DNA from: Sporosarcina koreensis
Lineage (GTDB): Bacteria; Bacillota; Bacilli; Bacillales_A; Planococcaceae
Assembly: GCF_001531445.1 (NCBI RefSeq)
Contig: NZ_LQYA01000007.1
Location: forward strand, 32,730 to 96,729
DNA: 64,000 nucleotides
Direction: 5' to 3'
The translations under genes were made by a program, and so were the position numbers. Each line of letters begins with the position of its first letter. Positions within the stretch are counted from its first letter, which is position 1. Under the pieces are notes generated by a model that was not told where the DNA came from, searched no databases, and saw nothing but the letters and a program-made list of their open reading frames with translations. Positions 43,785-52,765 of this stretch are shown here, piece by piece.

Positions 43785-43801
43785 TCAAATTATAATATGA
43801 A
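43784..43801. promoter_or_regulatory. Near-palindromic operator overlapping the start of transcription
   Basis: TTCAAATTATAATATGAA pairs at eight of nine positions. It starts at the -10 box and covers the expected transcription start, where a bound repressor would block initiation. The divergent TetR-family protein is the candidate. Confidence 0.5.
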
Positions 43802-43845
43802 CAGGTTCACATTGAAAGAAAAATATTGTAAAAGGTGGGGGTAAG

Positions 43846-44808
43846 ATGAAAAAGTACGTTACAAAACGAGTGCTTATGGGTGTGCTGACAATTTTCGTAG
43901 TCTTCACGATAAATTTTCTCATCATACGATTAGCCCCAGGAAGCCCGATCTCTACAATAATGGGGAAAGACAACGACGATCCACTATTACGAGCTGCCTT
44001 GGAAGCAAAATACGGTTTTGATCAACCGCTAATATTACAGTATTTCATTTATCTAAAAAACGCGTTCTCTGGCGATTTAGGGTTGTCCATTATTTACAAT
44101 AAAGAGGTTTTGTCCATCATTTCGGAAAGACTTCTGCCAACGCTCTTATTAGTTTTGACAGCAGCCTTACTAGCTGTTGTGATCGGAACTTTTATGGGCA
44201 TGTATGCAGCAAAGCACGAAGGTTCGAGAGTGGATGTGTTCTTTTCCGGCATTTCGTATATGTTCAACTCAATGCCGGCCTTTTGGTTAGGACTCATATT
44301 GATTATCATCTTTTCTTCCGTATTAGGCTTGTTGCCCTCCTACGGGATGATTAATTCTCGAACATCGTTAACCGGTGTGGACTATTACCTCGATGTCATA
44401 CGACATATGATTCTTCCGGTAAGTACATTGGTGCTTGTCGAAATTCCAATTTATTTCCGCATTGCCAAATCTTCAATCGTCCAAACGTTGAACGAAGATT
44501 TCATCGTAACGTTGAAAGCTACTGGTATGAGTGAAAGAAAGATTTTCAATAAATATGTACTTCGAAATGCGATTTTACCTACCATCACAATTTTTGGTAT
44601 CTCAATGGGGTATTTGATCACAGGGGTTGCCTTGATTGAAATTGTATTTGCGTGGCCGGGGACGGGAGATCTTATGCTGACCGCCATTAACCAAAGAGAT
44701 TATCCGACTTTGATGGGGATTTATTTGATCATGTCAGTTTCTGTCGCTCTCGTGATGGTGGTCGTTGATATTATCTACGCTACATTGGATCCGCGAATCA
44801 GATTTTAA
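43846..44808 (+). CDS. DppB/OppB-type ABC permease (third transporter)
   Basis: A 320-residue permease with the usual six helices: MKKYVTKRVLMGVLTIFVVF at the start, RLAPGSPISTIMGKD, KYGFDQPLILQYFIYLKN and GDLGLSIIYNKEV in the extracytoplasmic part, the EAA loop DFIVTLKATGMSERKIFNKYVLRNA near 220, and the end LDPRIRF. First gene of an operon driven by the sigma-A promoter at 43756. GGTGGGGG lies before the ATG. Confidence 0.93.
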   Translation: MKKYVTKRVLMGVLTIFVVFTINFLIIRLAPGSPISTIMGKDNDDPLLRAALEAKYGFDQPLILQYFIYLKNAFSGDLGLSIIYNKEVLSIISERLLPTLLLVLTAALLAVVIGTFMGMYAAKHEGSRVDVFFSGISYMFNSMPAFWLGLILIIIFSSVLGLLPSYGMINSRTSLTGVDYYLDVIRHMILPVSTLVLVEIPIYFRIAKSSIVQTLNEDFIVTLKATGMSERKIFNKYVLRNAILPTITIFGISMGYLITGVALIEIVFAWPGTGDLMLTAINQRDYPTLMGIYLIMSVSVALVMVVVDIIYATLDPRIRF

Positions 44809-44823
44809 AGGGGGGATGTAATC

Positions 44824-45714
44824 ATGGTGACGTCAAAGAAGGGTTTGTATGTAGGAAGAAATGAAAACAAGAAATTCAATAGGACTTTATTGAAAATAAA
44901 AAGCGATACGGAATTGAAGTTTGGATTAACCGGGTTAACCATTTTAGTATTTGTCGCTGTATTTGCTTCATTGCTTGTTCCGTTCGATCCTTATTTTTTC
45001 GGTCCTGATATTTTAAATAAACTCGGTGAGAATCAGCATATTTTAGGCACGAACCACCTTGGCCAAGATATATTCAGCATGATTATTTACGGGGTGCGAA
45101 CGTCTCTCATGGTTGCTGTCGGTTCTGCCTTGATATCAGCGGTTATCGGTATATTGATAGGTGGGATTGCCGGATATTTTGGTGGGAAGATAGATTTAGT
45201 CATTACGGAATGCATCAATGCTTTCATGATGGTGCCGACATTCTTCCTCATCCTTTTAATCATTGCTCTTTTTGACAGCAGCATCACAAATGTCATGATT
45301 GTCATCGGTTTAACGACTTGGCCGAGCAATGCGAAATTGATAAGGGCCCAAGCTCTTTCCATTCGGGAACGGACATATGTAAAAAGTGCAGTTGCCATGG
45401 GAGAGACGAATTTACAGATTCTATTCAAATACATTATTCCGAACGGCATCTTTCCTGTTTTGGCAAATACGACAATTGGTATGTCCAATGCCATTTTGAC
45501 GGAAGCGAGCTTAAGCTTTTTAGGTTTAGGCGATCCGAATGTCATTAGCTGGGGTCAAATGATTTTTATGGGGAAACAGTATTTGACTTCGGCTTGGTGG
45601 ATTTCAACATTTGCGGGAGTCGCAATTGTCTTCACGGTAACGGTCTTCTACTTGTTGGGGGATGGGCTGAATCATGTGTTAGATCCTAAGCATAAATCCA
45701 GAAAGGGTGCTTAA
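44824..45714 (+). CDS. DppC/OppC-type ABC permease (third transporter)
   Basis: A 296-residue permease with LGTNHLGQDIFSMIIYGVRTSLMV near 85, the EAA loop RTYVKSAVAMGETNLQILFKYIIPNG near 190, SLSFLGLGDPNVISWGQM near 230 and HVLDPKHK at the end. It begins 15 bases after the previous gene and overlaps the GTG alternative start of the next. Standard partner of the preceding permease. Confidence 0.92.
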   Translation: MVTSKKGLYVGRNENKKFNRTLLKIKSDTELKFGLTGLTILVFVAVFASLLVPFDPYFFGPDILNKLGENQHILGTNHLGQDIFSMIIYGVRTSLMVAVGSALISAVIGILIGGIAGYFGGKIDLVITECINAFMMVPTFFLILLIIALFDSSITNVMIVIGLTTWPSNAKLIRAQALSIRERTYVKSAVAMGETNLQILFKYIIPNGIFPVLANTTIGMSNAILTEASLSFLGLGDPNVISWGQMIFMGKQYLTSAWWISTFAGVAIVFTVTVFYLLGDGLNHVLDPKHKSRKGA

Positions 45715-45715
45715 A

Positions 45716-46732
45716 TTGGACAAAGTTCTGGAACTTAAAGATTTCAATGTCACGTATAAAAATAAAAGCAAAAAAGTGTATGCAGTGAAAGACATAAATT
45801 TAGTCATTAACAAAGGTGATTCGCTAGGAATCGTTGGGGAATCTGGTTCCGGAAAATCGACTTTAGCGATGGCGTTATTGCGGCTATTGCCTGAAAAGAA
45901 TACTGACATTAACGGAAGCTCGAATTTTGCCAATATGGATTTAGTCCAGGCGAGTGAAAAAGAATTAAAAGAAATCCGGTGGAAGGAATTATCCGTTGTT
46001 TTTCAAAAATCGATGAATGCGCTAAGTCCAGTTCACCGGATTGGAGAACAAATAGAAGATATTTATAGGGTGCATAAACCAAATGCACGGAAGGATGAAA
46101 TACTTGACCGGATCAAAGCTTTACTGAAATTAGTCAATCTCTCAGATAGGGTCATTAAGATGTACCCGCATGAATTATCAGGTGGAATGCTGCAAAGGGT
46201 TGCCATCGCAATCAGTTTGATACATGACCCGAAGCTCTTAATAATGGATGAAGCAACTACTGCGCTGGATGTCGTTACACAAGGGCAAATTCTTGCGGAA
46301 ATCGTGAAGATGGAACAAACATTGGATGTTACGCGAATTATGATAACCCATGATATTTCTGTCGTTGCAACGACTTGCAATAAAATCGCAGTTTTATATG
46401 CCGGGGAGCTGATGGAGGTCGGGTATGTCAAGGATATTTTAAAAGATCCGAAACACCCCTATACAAAGGGCTTACTAGCATCTATCCCATCTTTAAGCGG
46501 AGAAAAGGAAACGCTGACTGGCATACCAGGTCATTTGCCTGATCTCTCCCAAAAATACGAGGGATGCATTTTCGCACCAAGATGCAAGTTCGCTATGGAG
46601 CAATGTGAAAAAAGTAAGCCTTCCGAAGTGCAGTTGTCGGCTGAAAATCGTGTTTGGTGTCATCTATATTCACATCTTGATAGAGATGAACAGCTGGAGA
46701 GCAGAGAAGATCTAGTGGAGGTGAACAGATAG
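45716..46732 (+). CDS. DppD-type ABC ATPase (third transporter)
   Basis: TTG 45716 follows GAAAGGGTG by six bases and is preferred over GTG 45707, which lies in that site. About 338 residues: Walker A GESGSGKSTLAMALLR, Q-loop VVFQKSMNALSPVHRIG, signature LSGGMLQRVAIAISL, Walker B LLIMDEATTALD (alanine in place of the usual proline) and H-loop ITHDISVVA. The C-terminal cysteine cluster is CIFAPRCKFAMEQC. Partner of the next gene. Confidence 0.92.
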   Translation: MDKVLELKDFNVTYKNKSKKVYAVKDINLVINKGDSLGIVGESGSGKSTLAMALLRLLPEKNTDINGSSNFANMDLVQASEKELKEIRWKELSVVFQKSMNALSPVHRIGEQIEDIYRVHKPNARKDEILDRIKALLKLVNLSDRVIKMYPHELSGGMLQRVAIAISLIHDPKLLIMDEATTALDVVTQGQILAEIVKMEQTLDVTRIMITHDISVVATTCNKIAVLYAGELMEVGYVKDILKDPKHPYTKGLLASIPSLSGEKETLTGIPGHLPDLSQKYEGCIFAPRCKFAMEQCEKSKPSEVQLSAENRVWCHLYSHLDRDEQLESREDLVEVNR

Positions 46733-47725
46733 GTGGAAGCGAAAAAGTCGTTTGTGAAAATCAATAATATTTCCATGTGGTATCCACAAAAAAATAAAAC
46801 ATTGTCGCAAGTGTTCAAAAAAGAACAGCAATGGGTGAAGGCAGTGGATAACGTATCACTTGAATTGGCCAAGGGAGAGATTTTAGGCGTAATCGGCGAA
46901 AGTGGCTGCGGCAAATCGACTTTGGGAAGAGCGTTAGCGAGATTGGAAAATCCCACGCAAGGCGATGTGTTTATCAACGATATTTCAACACAAAACCTAA
47001 TCAAAGAGGATCAAAGGAAGTTCAGAAGAACCGTCCAGATTGTATTTCAAAATCCCTTTGATACATTCACTCCACGGGACACGATTGAAAAAATATTAAT
47101 GAGACCGCTTAAACTGCATGGGATTGAAAAAAACGATGAGGAAAGGAGGAAAAAGTGCATTGACCTATTGGAGTCGGGAGGGCTGAAACCAGCAGAGGAA
47201 ATTATGAAAAGATATCCTCATGAACTATCTGGAGGGCAATTGCAGAGGATTTCCATCTTACGTTCCATGCTATTTAATCCTCAATTTATAATAGCGGATG
47301 AACCTGTTTCGATGTTGGATGTTTCGGTAAGGGCGGAAATCATTAATATGCTATTAACATTAAGCCGGGAAAATGATGCAACTGTCGTTTTCATTAGCCA
47401 TGACATAGCTCTCACAAGATATATTTCAGATAAAATTGCTGTCATGTACTTAGGAAAAGTGATTGAATATGGAGATTGTGAAACGATTATTAATCGTCCT
47501 CAACATCCTTATACGCAAGCATTGATTTCGAATACGGCTTCAATCGATCCCGATGAAGAAAGAGAAATCATTAAAGTGGAGGGGGAGCCACCAACCCCTG
47601 TGAATCCGGGGCCTGGTTGCTATTTTGCACCGCGGTGCTTTAAAGCGACGGAAAATTGTTTTAAACAGTATCCGGAAACAGTCGAGTTCGAATCGGGGCA
47701 TTTCGTCAGCTGTTCAGAGATTTAA
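46733..47725 (+). CDS. DppF-type ABC ATPase (third transporter)
   Basis: Start GTG 46733, nine bases after GGAGGTG; 330 residues. Walker A GESGCGKSTLGRALARL, Q-loop QIVFQNPFDTFTPRD, signature LSGGQLQRISILRSM, Walker B IIADEPVSMLD, H-loop FISHDIALTRYISD, C-terminal CYFAPRCFKATENC. Completes the ATPase heterodimer. It directly abuts the DppD stop. Confidence 0.93.
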   Translation: MEAKKSFVKINNISMWYPQKNKTLSQVFKKEQQWVKAVDNVSLELAKGEILGVIGESGCGKSTLGRALARLENPTQGDVFINDISTQNLIKEDQRKFRRTVQIVFQNPFDTFTPRDTIEKILMRPLKLHGIEKNDEERRKKCIDLLESGGLKPAEEIMKRYPHELSGGQLQRISILRSMLFNPQFIIADEPVSMLDVSVRAEIINMLLTLSRENDATVVFISHDIALTRYISDKIAVMYLGKVIEYGDCETIINRPQHPYTQALISNTASIDPDEEREIIKVEGEPPTPVNPGPGCYFAPRCFKATENCFKQYPETVEFESGHFVSCSEI

Positions 47726-47776
47726 TCTAATTCTAGTTTTTATTGACTAAAAATTCAAAATAGGGGTGTTGGTAGT

Positions 47777-49345
47777 ATGAAAAAGAGAATGTTTGCTTCG
47801 ATTTTTTTCAGTCTATTGGTAGCTATTTTTGTTGCGGGCTGTTCGGATTCCGGTGCCTCAAGCTCAGGAGGGGATGGTGAGAATGTTCTTATTGTAAGGG
47901 CAACAGGTGATCCGATGTCCTTTAACCCGGATACAACAGCTGATGATAATGCATATGCGATTGTGCAGAACTTGTTTAACCGGCTTGTGAAGCTAGACGC
48001 TTCTAAACAAGTTATCCCGGATCTTGCGAAGGATTGGGAGGTTAGTGAGGATGGATTGGCAATTACCTTCTATTTAAATGAAAACGCCAAATGGCATGAC
48101 GGTGAGCCGGTCACGAGTGAAGATGTAAAATATACATTCGAAACGATCCAAGCGAACAAAACGTATTACTTCAGCTCTAGATTAGAAATTGTTGATTCGA
48201 TTGAAACGCCGGATGATCATACGGTTGTCTTTCATATGAAGTCCCCGGATGTGTCATTCATAGCGGATCTCGGTTGGTATGCAACGTTTATCCTGCCTGA
48301 ACATGTTTTTAACACGGATGTGTCATGGGAAGATAATGCTGCATCGAAGGAACCGATTGGGTCGGGGCCATTCAAGTTTGGAGAGTTTAAGCAAGGTGTG
48401 AACGTAACTTTGGTGCCGAACGAAGATTATCATGAAGGGAAACCGAAGATTGATAAATTAGTGTTCTCCATTATTCCAGATGAGCAAACAGCTATTCAAG
48501 CATTGATCAATGGAGAAATCGATGTGTTTGAAAATGTCCCTTCATCCAGCGTAGAGCAATTAAAGAGCAGAGATAATGTTCGACTGGAGCTTAATGAATA
48601 CCCATCACCTGCAAGAATTATTTTCAACCTGACAAAAGAAGAAGTGGCGGATGTCAACGTCAGACAAGCAATTGCAACAGCTATCGATAAGGAAGAAATA
48701 TCGAAAAAAGTGTATAGCGGCATTCAGAAGCCTGAATATAGCATGTACCCTTCTTTGATTGACTGGGCGGCGAATACGGAAGATACCTCACCTGAATTCA
48801 ATATTGAAAAGGCGGAGCAAATCCTTATAGATGCAGGTTATGAAAAGGATGCAAACGGATTTTACGTTTCAGGAATTCCATTGGAAGTATTCGAAGGCAG
48901 CGGTTATCCCGACATGGCTAATCTTATGAAAGCGACATTGGCAAAGGCGGGAATCGGCATAGATATTAAAGTGAGCGAATTTAATGCATGGAACCAAAAG
49001 ATAACTGTGGATAAAAACTTTGTACTGGAATTGCAAGGCGGATTTATGGGGCCAGACCCTGCTGCTTTGGCAAAAAGATATGGCACTGGAGTAGGCAGCA
49101 ACTATGGAGCATATAGCAATTCTAAATTTGATGAATTGACGAAAAAAGCGGCTTCCACGGGTGACCAAGAATTAAGAGCTCAATACTATAAAGAAGCTCA
49201 GGCGATCTTAGCTGAAGACTTGCCATTCATCCCGATCGTTACATTTGCAGGATACGATGCGAATAATAGCTCGTTCGTCAACTTGCCAATTGATGGAGCT
49301 GGTAAATGGGGATGGGCAGAGTATACGTTTACAGAACGTAAATAA
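47777..49345 (+). CDS. Peptide-type substrate-binding lipoprotein (third transporter)
   Basis: A 522-residue SBP_5 protein with lipobox VAGC (cysteine near residue 22). Normal motif order: VIPDLAKDWEVSEDGLAITF, EPVTSEDVKYTFETI near 115, GSGPFKFGEFKQG near 195, VRQAIATAIDKEEI near 295, then the C-terminal lobe ending LPFIPIVTFAGY. Ligand unknown, probably a peptide or a capped amino acid because an M14 carboxypeptidase gene follows. It is the canonical-order reference against which the permuted protein at 34550 stands out. Confidence 0.93.
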   Translation: MKKRMFASIFFSLLVAIFVAGCSDSGASSSGGDGENVLIVRATGDPMSFNPDTTADDNAYAIVQNLFNRLVKLDASKQVIPDLAKDWEVSEDGLAITFYLNENAKWHDGEPVTSEDVKYTFETIQANKTYYFSSRLEIVDSIETPDDHTVVFHMKSPDVSFIADLGWYATFILPEHVFNTDVSWEDNAASKEPIGSGPFKFGEFKQGVNVTLVPNEDYHEGKPKIDKLVFSIIPDEQTAIQALINGEIDVFENVPSSSVEQLKSRDNVRLELNEYPSPARIIFNLTKEEVADVNVRQAIATAIDKEEISKKVYSGIQKPEYSMYPSLIDWAANTEDTSPEFNIEKAEQILIDAGYEKDANGFYVSGIPLEVFEGSGYPDMANLMKATLAKAGIGIDIKVSEFNAWNQKITVDKNFVLELQGGFMGPDPAALAKRYGTGVGSNYGAYSNSKFDELTKKAASTGDQELRAQYYKEAQAILAEDLPFIPIVTFAGYDANNSSFVNLPIDGAGKWGWAEYTFTERK

Positions 49346-49387
49346 AAGTGGACTGACGATAAAAATACAGATTAACGGGAGGAAACT

Positions 49388-50788
49388 ATGAATAAAATCT
49401 TTGAAGAGGTTGTACAAAATATCCCCAATTACACGGAGTTTTTGACTGTGGACGAAATGGATGCAAGCAGCCGTAAACTAGCTGAGGAGTATCCTAACGC
49501 TGTAGATTTATTTGAAATCGGCCGTACACGAGAGAACCATCCGTTGTATTGCTTGAAAATCGGGGAAGGGTCAAAAAATGCACTTATGTTTGGCCTCCCG
49601 CATCCCAATGAACCAATTGGCGCCATGATGCTGGAATACTTTTCTCGGGAGCTGGCCTCGAATGAAACATTGAGAAATGAGCTTGATTATACGTGGTATA
49701 TCATCAAGGCGTGGGATGCAGATGGAACAAAGTTGAATGAAGGCTGGTTCAAAGGTCCATTTACTTTATACAATTACGCAAGAAACTTTTTCAGACCTGC
49801 CGGACATCAGCAAGTAGATTGGACGTTTCCGATTGAATACAAAAAACTGAATTTCAATGATTCCATACCGGAAACAACGGCGATGATGGAATTGATCGAC
49901 AGAATTAAACCTGAATTCATTTACTCATTGCATAACGCGGGGTTCGGCGGTGCTTATTGGTATATCACCCATGAAACAAGCGAGGTCTATGATGAATTGC
50001 GCCAAACAGCAATAAAACACGGTGTCCCCCTTAGTTTAGGGGAGCCTGAAGCGCCTTTTTGCGAGGCGTATTCTCCGGCGATTTATCAAAGTTTAGGGAT
50101 TCGTCAAAACTATGATTACCTCGAAAAATACGGCGTGGAAAACCCGCAGGAACATATCAATGTAGGGACATGCAGTGCGGATTATGCCATGGAGAAGTAT
50201 GACAGTTTCACTTTACTGACAGAGCTGCCCTATTTCTATGATGAAAGAATAAAAGATTTATCAGAATCTGCTATCAGCAGGCAAGAGGCTGTTCTTAAAA
50301 GCCTGGCGTTCTCAGAGGAATCCGATGCATTCATTCTACAAACATTGGAAGACATAAAAGAATGTACAAGCAAGGATAACCCTTTCCGTTTAGCATTGGA
50401 AGCATTCACTGACAATAAAGAAGGAAATGCTGCCACAAGAGAAATGGTGCTTGCAGACCCTACATTTGCTAGAAAAGCGACTGTCGCCGAGGAGTTCGAC
50501 AACTTGCTCGTATCTAAGTTTTATAAGATGTTGTCTTACGGGATGCTGGTACGATTGAGCGAATCGGAATTAACAAAGCTGAAAGCGAATCCTGAAGTAG
50601 ATGCAGAGAAAAAGGCAGAATTGGAAAGAACTTATGAAACTGCCTTGGCACATTTGAAAGAACTTAGCGATAGGCTGGAAAAAGAGATTAATTATCAAGT
50701 CGTGCCTATTCAAAAGCTTGTAGCAATCCAATTGGAATGCGGCCTGATCTTGGCAGATCATTTTCAAAAAAATAAAGTCACTAAATAA
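49388..50788 (+). CDS. M14-family zinc carboxypeptidase-like protein
   Basis: A 466-residue protein without signal peptide. Zinc ligands are in GLPHPNEPIGAMM (HxxE, about residue 77) and the histidine of YSLHNAGFGGAY (about 181). The catalytic glutamate is probably in SFTLLTELPYF (about 280). From about 300 the tail is helical and not part of the M14 core. The family removes C-terminal amino acids or cleaves gamma-glutamyl and amide bonds. GGGAGG lies before the ATG. It follows the transporter, so it probably processes imported peptides in the cytoplasm. Confidence 0.86.
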   Translation: MNKIFEEVVQNIPNYTEFLTVDEMDASSRKLAEEYPNAVDLFEIGRTRENHPLYCLKIGEGSKNALMFGLPHPNEPIGAMMLEYFSRELASNETLRNELDYTWYIIKAWDADGTKLNEGWFKGPFTLYNYARNFFRPAGHQQVDWTFPIEYKKLNFNDSIPETTAMMELIDRIKPEFIYSLHNAGFGGAYWYITHETSEVYDELRQTAIKHGVPLSLGEPEAPFCEAYSPAIYQSLGIRQNYDYLEKYGVENPQEHINVGTCSADYAMEKYDSFTLLTELPYFYDERIKDLSESAISRQEAVLKSLAFSEESDAFILQTLEDIKECTSKDNPFRLALEAFTDNKEGNAATREMVLADPTFARKATVAEEFDNLLVSKFYKMLSYGMLVRLSESELTKLKANPEVDAEKKAELERTYETALAHLKELSDRLEKEINYQVVPIQKLVAIQLECGLILADHFQKNKVTK

Positions 50789-50842
50789 GATTTCGCTATC
50801 GGAAATTGTTAAAGGAAAGCGACTCTCTGTTGGAATGTCAAT

Positions 50843-50880
50843 GAAGGCCTTGATGCATGTGAAAATGCGTCAGGCCTTTC
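50843..50880 (+). terminator. Terminator after the carboxypeptidase gene
   Basis: AAGGCCT-TGATGCAT pairs with ATGCGTCA-GGCCTT, with a short T-rich tail. It ends the transporter-carboxypeptidase unit; the esterase gene downstream has its own ribosome site and may have its own promoter. Confidence 0.65.
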
Positions 50881-50926
50881 ATCTTAATTCGGCAGGAATA
50901 TACATTGACTTGAAGGAGGTAGAAAC

Positions 50927-51874
50927 ATGGTGGATCCACAGGTAGAAGAGGTTTTGAGCAGGCAAGCTAATTCAGGAAATGATTCAACGGAAACAACGTC
51001 TGTTGCTGAAGCGAGAAGAATGTTTTCGGAATCTCGAACTAACTTTAAGGAAATAGTGAAAGAAGTTGCGTCAGTTACAGATGTAGTGCTAGATAGTCCT
51101 AACGGCAAGATACCGATTCGAATATATACACCTGAGGGCAATGGGCCATTTCCTGTACTAGTCTTCTTTCATGGTGGCGGTTTTGTTCTTGGCGATTTAA
51201 ATACGACACATAATATTTGCAATTACCTAGCGAATGGTGCTGAATGTATCGTTGTATCTGTCGATTATAGATTAGCACCTGAGCATAAGTTCCCTGCAGC
51301 TGTTGAAGATGCATACTTTGCAACACAGTGGGTCGAGGAGAATGCTTATACTTTTATGGGTGACCCGTCACGAATTGCTGTAGGCGGGGAAAGTGCAGGG
51401 GGTAATTTAGCAGCGGTTGTATCGATAATGGCTAGGGAGAATAAAACCCCAGCTTTAAAATTCCAATTACTTATTTATCCATGTGTACAATTTGGGATGG
51501 AAACAAAGTCAATGATTGAGTGTGGCGAAAAATATAATTTAACCGTCAGTGAAATGAAATGGTTTGGTGATCATTATTTCTCAGATAAGAGCCAAATGAC
51601 AAACATATTCGCTTCACCGCTGCTTGCTGAAAACTTGGAAGGCCTTCCTCCGGCACTAGTCATCACAGCAGAATTTGATCCCCTTCGAGATGAAGGAGAA
51701 GAGTATGCCGATCGGTTGGCTTCTTCTGGTGTTCCGGTAAGAAAAAAATGCTACCCAGGAATGGTTCATAGCTTTTTTAACTATTCGGGTGAAGTGGATC
51801 AAAGTCAAATTGCGTTGGATAAAACGGTTATGGAGCTACGAGAAATTTTTTATTCATCAGTAATGAAAAGCTAA
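50927..51874 (+). CDS. Alpha/beta hydrolase of the hormone-sensitive-lipase type
   Basis: A 315-residue esterase: oxyanion loop FFHGGGFVLGD near residue 80, nucleophile elbow GGESAGGNLAA (Ser near 157), acid in FDPLRDEGEEYADRL, and base in KCYPGMVHSFFNY. HSL-family esterases cleave short-chain esters of varied alcohols; no lid or signal peptide is seen. AAGGAGG lies before the ATG. It is followed by the PaiB-like gene after 16 bases. Confidence 0.9.
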   Translation: MVDPQVEEVLSRQANSGNDSTETTSVAEARRMFSESRTNFKEIVKEVASVTDVVLDSPNGKIPIRIYTPEGNGPFPVLVFFHGGGFVLGDLNTTHNICNYLANGAECIVVSVDYRLAPEHKFPAAVEDAYFATQWVEENAYTFMGDPSRIAVGGESAGGNLAAVVSIMARENKTPALKFQLLIYPCVQFGMETKSMIECGEKYNLTVSEMKWFGDHYFSDKSQMTNIFASPLLAENLEGLPPALVITAEFDPLRDEGEEYADRLASSGVPVRKKCYPGMVHSFFNYSGEVDQSQIALDKTVMELREIFYSSVMKS

Positions 51875-51889
51875 TGAGATAGGAAAGTA

Positions 51890-52516
51890 GTGATACCTAT
51901 TTATATTCCAGAATACTACAAGGAAATGGATTTAAATAGATTGGTGGCGTTTATGAAGGAATTTGATTTTGCTACGATAATCAGTAGTGTTGATCAAAAG
52001 CCCATTGCGACTCACTTGCCATTTCTTATAGAACAAAAAGGTGACATGGTAGAGATTACAAGCCATATGGCGAGAGCCAATGAACAATGGAAAAGCTTTA
52101 ACGAAACTGAAGAAGTTCTTATTATATTTCAGGGGCCTCATAGCTATATATCCCCAAAATTTTATGATAGCAACAAAAGCGTCCCTACTTGGAACTACGC
52201 TTCTGTTCATGTGTATGGAACTCCGTATATCGTGACGGAGGATAGTTCAACGTTTGATTTATTGAAAAAGACCATTGTGAATTACGAGCCAAGCTTTGAA
52301 CATGCATATAACCAAATCCCGATGGAGCATAAAAGTAAATTAGTGAAGGAACTAGTTGGGTTTGGAATACACGTCACAAAAATTGAAGGTGCCTTTAAGC
52401 TCAATCAGGATAAATCAACACAAGAGCAAGAAAGAATAGCAAAAGCTTTGTTGCGTAGTGAAGACAACACAATCTCAGGAATTGGGAAATTAATGAGAGA
52501 AAACCTTGGTTTGTAA
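51890..52516 (+). CDS. PaiB-like FMN-binding domain protein
   Basis: Start GTG 51890 behind AGGAAAG; 208 residues. The pattern MIPIYIPEYYKEMDLNRL, DFATIISSVDQKPIATHLPF, GPHSYISPKFYD and NYASVHVYGTPYIV matches the PaiB family, a split-barrel FMN-binding fold. B. subtilis PaiB was described as a negative regulator of sporulation and protease genes, but biochemical evidence favours a flavin-binding or reductase-like role. Co-transcribed with the esterase; ended by the terminator at 52561. Confidence 0.88.
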   Translation: MIPIYIPEYYKEMDLNRLVAFMKEFDFATIISSVDQKPIATHLPFLIEQKGDMVEITSHMARANEQWKSFNETEEVLIIFQGPHSYISPKFYDSNKSVPTWNYASVHVYGTPYIVTEDSSTFDLLKKTIVNYEPSFEHAYNQIPMEHKSKLVKELVGFGIHVTKIEGAFKLNQDKSTQEQERIAKALLRSEDNTISGIGKLMRENLGL

Positions 52517-52560
52517 ATAAAAGGGTTGTCGAGCAACTATAAAATCATAATAGAAAGGAG

Positions 52561-52589
52561 CCAATCAGATTATCTCTGGTTGGTTTTTT
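52561..52589 (+). terminator. Terminator of the esterase-PaiB unit
   Basis: CCAATCAG (52561-52568) and CTGGTTGG (52576-52583) with a seven-base loop, then six T. Confidence 0.9.
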
Positions 52590-52682
52590 GTTGCGAATAA
52601 CACTCTAACTAAGCTCATTATCTAACAACCAACCATACAGTCATACCATCTGAAGTAATCTCGTATAATACTGTAGAGTTAG

Positions 52683-52712
52683 ATTTGAAATAATCTTTAC
52701 ATTATTTGAAAT
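52683..52712. promoter_or_regulatory. Candidate operator of the sugar operon
   Basis: ATTTGAAATAAT, six bases, ATTATTTGAAAT: 11 of 12 positions pair. It lies about 55 bases upstream of the symporter start. The ROK-family repressor encoded in the operon is the candidate, as such repressors bind AT-rich inverted repeats. Confidence 0.5.
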
Positions 52713-52765
52713 GTATGATACTTTTTATTTAGTCATAGACTATGATTAAAAGGAGGAAAGGGAAA

